A DNA stretch of 15,882 bases, from contig JAQXNQ010000039.1 in NCBI GenBank assembly GCA_029098085.1, positions 1-15,882 of the forward strand. The letters run 5' to 3'. The DNA is from Oscillospiraceae bacterium (lineage in GTDB: Bacteria; Bacillota; Clostridia; Oscillospirales; Ruminococcaceae). The position numbers and the translations under genes are program-made. Below the pieces are notes generated by a model, which worked only from the letters and a program-made list of their open reading frames with translations, was not told the origin of the DNA and did not search any database. Within the stretch, counting starts at the first letter, position 1. The number at the start of each line of letters is the position of its first letter. Shown here in pieces: positions 7,594 through 13,996 of this stretch.

Positions 7594-8070
7594 ATGAAGC
7601 CATCCCCTTCTACCCGGTGCAGAGGGCTGATCTGCGTTTTGCTGGCAGCTGCGGCACTTGAAGCCGGACTGCTTCTATTCTACACCCGCGACGGCCAAAA
7701 GGCAAGCCGGACGCTGAAGGAAAAAACGGGTCTTTCCCTGCCGGTGGGCGCAGAGCTCATCCGGTACGAGGACACCCGGGGCTTTTTCGGCGAGGGCGAG
7801 GTGCTCTGCGTCTGGCAGCTGGACAGCATGCCGCCTGAAGCCAGAAACTGGAAAGCACTGCCCCTGCCGGAAACTTACCGGGAAGAACTGATCCGCCTGT
7901 CCGGCTTTTCACAGGAGCTGGAGCTGGCAGCCAAAGCGGGCTTCTGGCGGATCGAAACCGGAGGTTTGCCCTGGAACGAGGGTGAAGCTTTCTCTGGACA
8001 CTCCCTCACCTTCTGTATGGCAGAGGAAAGCGGGCAGCTCCTTCTGCTGCAGCTGGAGCAGAGCGGCTGA
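7594..8070 (+). CDS. small membrane-anchored or secreted protein, function unknown
   Basis: The product has 158 residues and I do not recognise a family. Residues 10-30 (GLICVLLAAAALEAGLLLFY) form one hydrophobic segment after a short basic N-terminus, so it is a signal peptide or N-terminal anchor with the remainder outside the membrane. The rest (about 125 residues) is soluble and mixed in charge, with a single repeated theme of aromatic and acidic residues and two cysteines (in VLCVW and LTFCMA). The start is clear: AAGGAGG lies 5 nt before the ATG and a near-consensus promoter precedes it. It is probably monocistronic, because the following trpB2 unit has its own promoter. That the gene is real rests on promoter, ribosome site and coding pattern. 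Confidence 0.72.
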   Translation: MKPSPSTRCRGLICVLLAAAALEAGLLLFYTRDGQKASRTLKEKTGLSLPVGAELIRYEDTRGFFGEGEVLCVWQLDSMPPEARNWKALPLPETYREELIRLSGFSQELELAAKAGFWRIETGGLPWNEGEAFSGHSLTFCMAEESGQLLLLQLEQSG

Positions 8071-8109
8071 GCTCCCCATCCAAAAATTCCGAAAATCTCA
8101 AAAAAGCAC

Positions 8110-8138
8110 TTGACAACTGCCTGTTTCAGCGCTATACT
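8110..8138 (+). promoter_or_regulatory. sigma-A promoter of the trpB2 T-box transcript
   Basis: TTGACA (8110-8115), a 17-nt spacer and TATACT (8133-8138) precede the T-box leader. Transcription would start near 8145, just ahead of stem I. Confidence 0.82.
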
Positions 8139-8144
8139 GTAGAA

Positions 8145-8467
8145 CATAACCAGAAAACCTGTGGAAAGAAGAGTACGTCTCGTCTGCCTTTGCAAAGAGA
8201 GCCGCCGATGGTGGGAGTGCGGTGAAGGGCGCCTGACCGAATGGACTTTCCGGCAATCTCTCCGAAGAAAGCCAGGGGCAGGACGAACCGCTTCCGGAAA
8301 CGGCGGCGCAGTAGTGCCTGACGGGATTTCCGCCCGTTACCAAGGGAACACATATCAACGTATGTGGCTGAGCGGACGAGAAATCGTCAAATTGGGTGGT
8401 ACCGCAGAAGTTTTCAGAGCTTTTGTCCCAGTGATGCAAGACATTGCTGGAGGCAGAGGCTTTTTTA
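8145..8467 (+). promoter_or_regulatory. T-box riboswitch, tRNA-Trp specific (specifier UGG)
   Basis: This leader senses uncharged tRNA and permits transcription when tryptophan is short. The base of stem I pairs GGAAAG (8163-8168) with CTTTCC (8246-8251). It encloses the loop-E-like AGTA...GAA pattern and the specifier codon TGG at 8242-8244, followed by the conserved purine A. A distal GATGG-type loop lies near 8206. The T-box core reads TGGG (8393-8396), then the 7-nt bulge TGGTACC (8397-8403), then GCAGAAG (8404-8410). In the antiterminator the last pairs with CTTTTGT (8420-8426) and TGGG with CCCA (8427-8430). The same 3' bases are taken up by the terminator hairpin, so the two folds exclude each other. 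The specifier agrees with the tryptophan gene downstream. Confidence 0.93.
8418..8466 (+). terminator. T-box regulated intrinsic terminator
   Basis: A long stem of about 19 pairs pairs GCTTTTGTC (8419-8427) with GGCAGAGGC (8452-8460) and, after one mismatch, CCAGTGATG (8428-8436 region) with CATTGCTGG. The loop is CAAGA and a run of six T follows (8461-8466). It competes with the antiterminator and precedes the trpB2 start by about 50 nt. Confidence 0.85.
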
Positions 8468-8512
8468 TTTGCTGGGCCCCTCCCAGCCGGCCAAGACCAA
8501 AAAGGAGTGTAC

Positions 8513-9895
8513 ATGATGAGCAAGATCCCTTACCGTTTCTTTCTGACCGAAGACCAGATGCCCACCCAGTGGTACAACCTGCGGGCGGACATGAAGGAGC
8601 TCCCCGACCCCATGCTGAATCCCCAGACCGGCAAGCCCGCCACCGAGGAGGATCTGTATCCCGTTTTCTGCAAGGAGCTGGCCCATCAGGAGATGGACAA
8701 CACCACCCGCTATGTGGACATCCCCGAGGGCATTCTGGAGATGTACCGCATCTACCGCCCCTCTCCCCTGATCCGGGCCTACAATCTGGAGAAGGAGCTG
8801 GGTACCCCCGCCAAGATCTACTATAAATTTGAAGGCAACAACACCTCCGGCAGCCATAAGCTCAACTCCGCCATCGCCCAGGCCTACTACGCCAAGGAGC
8901 AGGGCCTGACCAGCCTGACCACCGAAACCGGCGCCGGTCAGTGGGGCACCGCCCTGGCTGAGGCCTGCGCCTACTATCACATTCCCCTGACCGTTTACAT
9001 GGTCAAGGGCTCCTACAACCAGAAGCCCTTCCGCAAGGCCATCATCCAGACCTTCGGCGGCGAGGTCATCCCCAGCCCCAGCAACACCACCGCTGCCGGC
9101 CGGGCCATTCTGGCACAGAACCCCGACACCACCGGCAGTCTGGGCTGCGCCATCTCGGAGGCGGTGGAAAAGGCCGTCACCACCGAGGGCTGCCGCTATG
9201 TGCTGGGTTCGGTGCTGAACCAGGTGCTGCTGCATCAGTCCATCATCGGCCTGGAAGCCAAGAAGGCCATGGAGATTCTGGACGAGTACCCCGACATCGT
9301 CATTGGCTGCGCCGGCGGCGGCTCCAACCTGGGCGGCCTGATCGCCCCCTTCATGCAGGATAAGCTGCTGGGCAAGGCCAATCCCCGGTTCATCGCCGTG
9401 GAGCCCGCCTCCTGCCCCTCTCTGACCCGGGGCAAGTACGCCTACGATTTCTGCGACACCGGCAAGATCACGCCCATGGCCCGGATGTACACCCTGGGCT
9501 GCGGCTTTATCCCCTCGCCCAACCACGCCGGCGGTCTGCGGTATCACGGCATGTCCCCCATCCTGTCCAAGCTGTATCATGACGGCTACATGGAGGCCGT
9601 TTCGGTGGAGCAGACCCGCGTCTTCGAGGCGGCGACCCTCTTTGCCCGGGTGGAGACCATCCTCCCCGCCCCCGAATCCTCCCACGCCATCCGCGCCGCC
9701 ATCGACGAGGCCCTCAAGTGCAAGGAAACCGGCGAGGCCAAGACCATCCTCTTCGGCCTGACCGGCACCGGCTACTTCGACATGACCGCCTACGAGAGCT
9801 TCCGGGAAGGCACCATGAGCGACTACATTCCCACCGACGAGGATCTGCAGCGCGGCTTCGACGGCCTGCCCAAAATCCCCGGCATCCAGGAATAA
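8513..9895 (+). CDS. trpB: TrpB2-type tryptophan synthase beta chain, stand-alone
   Basis: This is a PLP enzyme that joins indole and L-serine to L-tryptophan. The 460-residue protein is of the TrpB2 type: a long N-terminal extension with MPTQWYNLRADM, and longer than the about 400-residue TrpB1. The PLP lysine is K116 in NTSGSHKLNSA, and the phosphate-binding loop is GCAGGGSNLGG in the middle of the chain. No trpA or other trp gene is nearby, so it probably recovers indole made by neighbours or the host rather than taking it from TrpA. AGGAG lies 5 nt before the ATG at 8513 and 8 nt before a second ATG at 8516, so either may be used. The tRNA-Trp T-box in front supports a tryptophan role directly. 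Confidence 0.92.
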   Translation: MMSKIPYRFFLTEDQMPTQWYNLRADMKELPDPMLNPQTGKPATEEDLYPVFCKELAHQEMDNTTRYVDIPEGILEMYRIYRPSPLIRAYNLEKELGTPAKIYYKFEGNNTSGSHKLNSAIAQAYYAKEQGLTSLTTETGAGQWGTALAEACAYYHIPLTVYMVKGSYNQKPFRKAIIQTFGGEVIPSPSNTTAAGRAILAQNPDTTGSLGCAISEAVEKAVTTEGCRYVLGSVLNQVLLHQSIIGLEAKKAMEILDEYPDIVIGCAGGGSNLGGLIAPFMQDKLLGKANPRFIAVEPASCPSLTRGKYAYDFCDTGKITPMARMYTLGCGFIPSPNHAGGLRYHGMSPILSKLYHDGYMEAVSVEQTRVFEAATLFARVETILPAPESSHAIRAAIDEALKCKETGEAKTILFGLTGTGYFDMTAYESFREGTMSDYIPTDEDLQRGFDGLPKIPGIQE

Positions 9896-9922
9896 ACTGC
9901 CATCTTCCACCTCTTCTTATAA

Positions 9923-9967
9923 GAAAGCGGACGTTCTTCGGAGCGTCCGCTCAGCGTGTCGATAAAG
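9923..9967 (+). repeat. left terminal inverted repeat
   Basis: This end carries the UUCG-capped hairpin AGCGGACG/CGTCCGCT plus the arm ending GTCGATAAAG. A 12-bp perfect palindrome, TTCTTATAAGAA (9914-9925), abuts and partly overlaps it. Confidence 0.75.
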
Positions 9968-10027
9968 GTAACGCTTATCGACAGGTTGCACAAACAAAGT
10001 TTTACTCGATTTTTTTCAAAAAATCGC

Positions 10028-10075
10028 GGATTCCAAAGGCAGAGCCTTGGTCGCGCTCCGCAGAGCGCGAAATCC
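10028..10075. other. predicted three-way junction inside the element
   Basis: GGATT (10028-10032) pairs with AATCC (10071-10075) and closes two adjacent hairpins. One is CCAAAGGC-AGA-GCCTTGG (10033-10050, one bulged A); the other is TCGCGCTC-CGCA-GAGCGCGA (10051-10070). No base is left unpaired between the three helices. Such a compact fold suggests selection for RNA or cruciform structure. It is read by eye, without energy calculation. Confidence 0.5.
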
Positions 10076-10215
10076 TGCTCTTCCGCGCCCGGCGCGGACA
10101 ATAAAGAATAAAAAAGCGCAGCCCGCAGGCTGCAAGACTCTTATTAGACAAAACCATGCCCGCTTCCAGCGGGCATACATTTTACCACCTTTGTGCAACT
10201 TTTTCTTGCAAACTA

Positions 10216-10260
10216 CTTTATCGACAGCCTGAGCGGACGTTCTTCGGAGCGTCCGCTTTC
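10216..10260 (-). repeat. right terminal inverted repeat
   Basis: Inverted partner of the left end: the arm CTTTATCGACAG followed by the same UUCG-capped hairpin. On the plus strand it is followed by the T-rich TTCGTTTCTTT, so it may also stop transcription coming from trpB2. Confidence 0.75.
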
Positions 10261-10277
10261 GTTTCTTTATGCAGCTT

Positions 10278-11051
10278 TTACTGTTTGGTTCCGCTTCCGC
10301 ATACAATCCTGCAGCCCGCCGCTTCGGCGGCAGCGGCGATCTCCTCTGCGGGCCGGACATCCGTCACCAGCCAGTCCGCCGACGAAAAGTCCCCCAGTCT
10401 GGCCAGACAGGTGCGGCCAAACTTGCTGCCGTCGCAGATGATGATCCGGGTGTGAGCATTCCGGAGCATCTGCTCCTTGAGGCGGCGCTGCTCAAAGCTG
10501 GATTCGCTGAAGCCATCGGCGTCCACCCCACTGCAGGAAAGGATGGTAAAATCCGGATGGATGCCCGACAGATACTGCAGCGCGTCGCTTCCCACCACCG
10601 AATTGGAGCCGGCCTTCAGACTGCCGCAGGTCATATTGACCCGGATACCCGGGTACTCCGCCAGCAGCAGGGCGTTTTTCAGGCCGTTGGTGATGACGGT
10701 CAGGCTGTCCAGCCGCCCCAGCAGCGGAACCAGCATGCCGCAGGTGCTGCTGGAGTCCAGGAAAACAGACGCCCCGCTCCGCAGCAGGGGGAAGGCGGCC
10801 TCGGCAGCCCGCTTTTTCTCCCGGGGATTCTGCTGCTCCCGCAGCAAAGCGGAGGATTCGTCTCCGCCGTCCTCAAACAGCACGGCGCCCCCGTGGGAAC
10901 GACGGATCAGTCCCAGCTTCTCCAGCTCGGTCAGATCCCGGCGGATGGTGGAGCCGCTGGCAAACAGCAGCTCGCTCAGCTGCTGCACGGTGGCGGATTT
11001 GCGCTCCCGCAGGATGGACATAATCTCCTCCTGGCGCAGAATGGTCAGCAT
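10278..11051 (-). CDS. DeoR-family transcriptional regulator, probable rhamnose repressor
   Basis: This 257-residue protein has the standard DeoR/GlpR layout. The N-terminal winged helix-turn-helix is at residues 1-58 (TVQQLSELLFASGSTIRRDL then GLIRRSHGGA). The C-terminal sugar-phosphate sensor domain is at about 75-235, with SSST near residue 100, VITNGLKNA, and CDGSKFGR near the end. The family usually represses nearby sugar operons until a phosphorylated sugar binds. Here it is divergent from rhaBAD with only 164 nt between the start codons, so the likely ligand is L-rhamnulose 1-phosphate, as proposed for the DeoR-type RhaR of B. subtilis. AAGGGGAG precedes the ATG by 7 nt. The target is inferred from position. 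Confidence 0.88.
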   Translation of the reverse strand: MLTILRQEEIMSILRERKSATVQQLSELLFASGSTIRRDLTELEKLGLIRRSHGGAVLFEDGGDESSALLREQQNPREKKRAAEAAFPLLRSGASVFLDSSSTCGMLVPLLGRLDSLTVITNGLKNALLLAEYPGIRVNMTCGSLKAGSNSVVGSDALQYLSGIHPDFTILSCSGVDADGFSESSFEQRRLKEQMLRNAHTRIIICDGSKFGRTCLARLGDFSSADWLVTDVRPAEEIAAAAEAAGCRIVCGSGTKQ

Positions 11052-11103
11052 ATGCGCTCTCCCCTTTCAAAAATGATCGGTCTGTCTGAATGTTTCTGCT
11101 CAA

Positions 11104-11132
11104 ATGATACCACATTTTTGCTCATTTATCAA
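11104..11132 (-). promoter_or_regulatory. sigma-A promoter of the DeoR-family gene
   Basis: On the minus strand TTGATA (11132-11127) and TATCAT (11109-11104) are 17 nt apart, about 50 nt before the start codon. The -35 box lies only 15 nt from the oppositely directed rhaB -35 box. Confidence 0.72.
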
Positions 11133-11147
11133 TATCGCGCGCAGATA

Positions 11148-11176
11148 TAGACAGGAATAATCAAATCTGCTACAAT
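11148..11176 (+). promoter_or_regulatory. sigma-A promoter of rhaBAD
   Basis: TAGACA (11148-11153), a 17-nt spacer and TACAAT (11171-11176) give a transcription start near 11183, about 33 nt before the rhaB start. Confidence 0.72.
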
Positions 11177-11182
11177 GGAATC

Positions 11183-11194
11183 AGAACATGTTCT
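11183..11194. promoter_or_regulatory. palindrome at the rhaB transcription start, possible operator
   Basis: AGAACATGTTCT is a perfect 12-bp palindrome sitting at about +1 of the rhaB promoter, a classic repressor position. It is not the Gram-positive LexA box, which has a four-base gap between GAAC and GTTC. Which protein binds is unknown; the adjacent DeoR-type regulator is the obvious candidate. Confidence 0.4.
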
Positions 11195-11215
11195 ATCAGA
11201 AAGGCGGTCATTATT

Positions 11216-12685
11216 TTGAAACGCGTACTTGCTTTTGACTTTGGCGCATCCAGCGGCCGGGCCATGCTGGCCACGCTCGAAAACGGAAAAATAGACCTGC
11301 AGGAGATTCACCGCTTCAGCAACGATCCGGTGCCGGTGGGCGGCGTCCTGTACTGGGATGTGCTGCGGCTCTGGTTCGAGGTGCGGCAGAGCATCACCAA
11401 GGCCCTGGCTCAGGGCGGCTTTGACAGCATCGGCATCGACACCTGGGGCGTGGACTTCGGCCTGCTGGACAAGGACGGTCAGCTGCTGGAGAACCCTGTC
11501 CACTACCGGGATACCCGCACTGAGGGCATCCCCGAAAAGGTCTTTGAGATTCTCCCCAAGGAGGAGATCTACCGCCGCACCGGCACCCAGTTCATGCGGT
11601 TCAACACCCTGTATCAGCTGTATTATCTGGCGCAGGAGAAGCCCTGGCTGCTGGAGCAGGCCGACACCATGCTGCCCATGCCCGACCTGTTCGCCTATCT
11701 GCTGACCGGTGAGAAGCGCTCGGAGTTCACCATCACCTCCACCTCCAACCTGATGGATCCCCATAAAAAGGAATGGGATCACGCCCTCTGCGAGGAGCTG
11801 GGGATCCCCACCCGCATCTTCCCGCCCATGATCCGTCCCGGCGAGCAGTACGGAACCCTGCGCCCCGACCTCTGCGAGGAGCTGGGCTGCGAGCCCGTGC
11901 CGGTCATCGCCGTGGCCACCCATGACACCGCCTCGGCCGTGGTCAGCGCCCCTGCCTCCGACAAGGATTTCGTCTACATCAGCTGCGGCACCTGGAGCCT
12001 GTTCGGCACCGAAAACGAGGTACCGGTCATCAACGAAGCCTCTGCCGCCGCCAATTTCACCAACGAGGGCGGCTACGGCGGCACCACCCGCTTCCTCAAG
12101 AACATCATCGGTCTCTGGCTGATTCAGGAGTCCCGCCGTCAGTGGATCCGGGAGGGTCAGGAGGTCACCTTCGCCATGCTGGAAAAGGAAGCCATGGCCG
12201 AAGCGCCCTTCCGCAGCTTCATCAACGTGGACGATCCCGCCTTTGAAGGCCCCGGCAACCTGCCCCGCCGCGTCCGGGAGTACTGCGAGAAGACCGGCCA
12301 GCCGGTGCCCAAAAACCGGGGTCAGGTCATGCGCTGCATCTACGAGAGCCTGGCCATGAAGTACCGCTTCACCTTCCTGCAGCTGCAGGAGCTGACCGGC
12401 AAGACCTACCGCAGCATTCATGTGGTGGGCGGCGGCATCAAGGACACCCTGCTCTGCCGGATGGCCGCCGACGCCTGCAATGCCAGGGTGCTGGCCGGCC
12501 CCGCTGAGGCCACCGCCACCGGCAACGCCGCCGTTCAGTTCATCAGCCTCGGTGAGCTTTCCGACCTGTGGGAGGCCCGTGCGGCCGTGGCCCGCTCCAC
12601 CGACCTGAAGGTCTATGAGCCGGTCGATCCCGCCAGCTGGGAAAGCCATTACGAGCGCTATCTGAAGGTCACCGGACAGGCATAA
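11216..12685 (+). CDS. rhaB: rhamnulokinase
   Basis: RhaB phosphorylates L-rhamnulose with ATP to L-rhamnulose 1-phosphate, step two of rhamnose breakdown. It is an FGGY-family kinase of 489 residues, the same length as E. coli RhaB. The first phosphate motif DFGASSGR is at residues 8-15, sugar-site segment IGIDTWGVDFG at 72-82, and the catalytic base D237 in ATHDTASAV coincides with the D237 of E. coli. The C-terminal ADP-binding segment HVVGGGIKDTLLCRMAAD follows. Translation starts at TTG (11216): the family's N-terminus begins here and AAAGGCGG lies about 9 nt upstream. The weak start codon may lower kinase output relative to rhaA and rhaD. Confidence 0.94.
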   Translation: MKRVLAFDFGASSGRAMLATLENGKIDLQEIHRFSNDPVPVGGVLYWDVLRLWFEVRQSITKALAQGGFDSIGIDTWGVDFGLLDKDGQLLENPVHYRDTRTEGIPEKVFEILPKEEIYRRTGTQFMRFNTLYQLYYLAQEKPWLLEQADTMLPMPDLFAYLLTGEKRSEFTITSTSNLMDPHKKEWDHALCEELGIPTRIFPPMIRPGEQYGTLRPDLCEELGCEPVPVIAVATHDTASAVVSAPASDKDFVYISCGTWSLFGTENEVPVINEASAAANFTNEGGYGGTTRFLKNIIGLWLIQESRRQWIREGQEVTFAMLEKEAMAEAPFRSFINVDDPAFEGPGNLPRRVREYCEKTGQPVPKNRGQVMRCIYESLAMKYRFTFLQLQELTGKTYRSIHVVGGGIKDTLLCRMAADACNARVLAGPAEATATGNAAVQFISLGELSDLWEARAAVARSTDLKVYEPVDPASWESHYERYLKVTGQA

Positions 12686-12730
12686 AAGTCCGCCCGGAGA
12701 TCTGTACATTTTATTGAGAAAGGAACTGCT

Positions 12731-13984
12731 ATGGATTCCATCATCAAAGCCTATGAGCTGGCAAAGGAAGCCTACGCCTCCCTGGGTGTGGACACCAACG
12801 CCGCTCTGGAAAAGCTGAAACAGATCAAAATTTCCCTGCAATGCTGGCAGGGCGATGACATTGCCGGGTTTCTTTTCAAGGATCAGGCTCTGTCCGGCGG
12901 CATTCAGGTCACCGGCAACTATCCCGGCGCGGCACAGAATGTGGAGCAGCTGCGGCAGGACATCGACAAGGTGCTGTCCCTGGTTCCCGGCAAGCACAAG
13001 CTGAGCCTCCACGCCATCTACGCCGACACGGACGAAAAGGTGGATCTGGATGCCCTGGAGCCCCGCCACTTTGAGAGCTGGGTGCAGTGGGCAAAGGAGC
13101 GGGAACTGGGACTGGACTTCAACCCCACCTGCTTCTCCCATCCCATGGCCGATTCCGGCTTCACCATTTCCAGCGCCGACGAGCGCGTCCGCTCCTTCTG
13201 GATCGAGCACTGCCGCCGCAGCCGTCTGATCGGCGAGTACTTCGGCCGGGAGCTGGGTCAGAAGGCCGTCACCAATTTCTGGTTTCCCGACGGCTACAAG
13301 GATATTCCTGTGGATCGGGAGGCCCCCCGCCGCCGGATGAAGGAGGCGCTGGATCAGGTCTTCGCCGGTCCCATCGACGAAGAACACAACCTCAACGCCA
13401 TCGAAAGCAAGGTCTTCGGCATCGGTGCCGAAAGCTACACGGTGGGCTCCTCCGAGTTCTGCCTGGGCTATGCCGCGCAGAACCACAAAGCCGTTTGCCT
13501 GGACGCCGGTCACTTCCACCCCACCGAGGTGATCTCGGACAAAATCCCCACCGTGCTGCTCTACACCGATGAGCTGCTGCTGCACGTTTCCCGCCCGGTT
13601 CGCTGGGACTCGGATCATGTGGTCATCATGGACGACGAGCTGCTGGCCATCGCCCAGAGCCTGATCCGCACCGGTCTCGTCGAGCGCACCCACATTGGTC
13701 TGGACTTCTTCGACGCCTCCATCAACCGGATCGCCGCCTGGGTCATCGGCACCCGCAACATGCTCAAGGCCCTGCTCCGGGCGCTGCTGGAGCCGGTGGA
13801 CGCTCTGAAAAAGCTGGAGCTGGAGGGCGACTACACCGCCCGGCTGGCCATGCTGGAGGAGCTGAAGATGTATCCCTTCGCCGCTGTCTGGGATTATTAC
13901 TGCATGACCATGGGCGTGCCCGTCCGGGAAAAATGGCTGGCTGAAGTCCGGCAGTACGAGCAGGATGTACTGAGCAGACGCTGA
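12731..13984 (+). CDS. rhaA: L-rhamnose isomerase
   Basis: RhaA converts L-rhamnose to L-rhamnulose in the cytoplasm, using manganese or a similar metal. The 417 residues align with the E. coli enzyme (419) with a shift of nine. This puts the structural metal ligands at E225, D258, H285 and D325, and the catalytic-site residues at H261, D293 and D295; all are present. Other family marks are ISLQCWQGDD near residue 34 and LGLDFNPTCFSHP at 126-138. AAAGGA precedes the ATG by about 6 nt. It follows rhaB by 45 nt and precedes rhaD by 12 nt. The enzyme looks intact and functional. Confidence 0.96.
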   Translation: MDSIIKAYELAKEAYASLGVDTNAALEKLKQIKISLQCWQGDDIAGFLFKDQALSGGIQVTGNYPGAAQNVEQLRQDIDKVLSLVPGKHKLSLHAIYADTDEKVDLDALEPRHFESWVQWAKERELGLDFNPTCFSHPMADSGFTISSADERVRSFWIEHCRRSRLIGEYFGRELGQKAVTNFWFPDGYKDIPVDREAPRRRMKEALDQVFAGPIDEEHNLNAIESKVFGIGAESYTVGSSEFCLGYAAQNHKAVCLDAGHFHPTEVISDKIPTVLLYTDELLLHVSRPVRWDSDHVVIMDDELLAIAQSLIRTGLVERTHIGLDFFDASINRIAAWVIGTRNMLKALLRALLEPVDALKKLELEGDYTARLAMLEELKMYPFAAVWDYYCMTMGVPVREKWLAEVRQYEQDVLSRR

Positions 13985-13996
13985 GGAGGAAATAGG

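Larger units (their letters stand above)
9923..10260. repeat. MITE-like intergenic element with terminal inverted repeats and stacked hairpins
   Basis: The gap between the converging trpB2 and deoR genes holds no gene. Its ends are 45-bp imperfect inverted repeats (9923-9967 and 10216-10260, 37 of 45 positions identical). Each contains an 11-bp hairpin with a UUCG tetraloop (9926-9951 and 10232-10257). A second inverted pair, GTTGCACAAA (9985-9994) and TTTGTGCAAC (10190-10199), lies inside. Further stem-loops sit at 9958-9982, 10007-10026, 10033-10050, 10051-10070, 10082-10098, 10118-10133 and 10156-10176. No transposase or open frame is present and no clear target duplication is visible. It could be a non-autonomous mobile repeat, a structured RNA or a two-way terminator block. 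Confidence 0.7.

Noticed and set aside
8471..8487. GCTGGG/CCCAGC hairpin between the T-box terminator and trpB2 as a second regulator
   Set aside because: Only six pairs, not followed by T and not covering the ribosome site; no evidence for a function.
8465..9910. A 481-codon minus-strand frame opposite trpB2
   Set aside because: Glycine- and valine-rich shadow of trpB2; it also covers the T-box terminator.
9923..10260. CRISPR array suggested by repeated hairpins
   Set aside because: Only two copies of the UUCG hairpin exist, about 300 bp apart and arranged as element ends; no regular repeat-spacer pattern and no cas gene.
11183..11194. LexA/SOS box at AGAACATGTTCT
   Set aside because: The Gram-positive SOS box has four bases between GAAC and GTTC; here there are only two.
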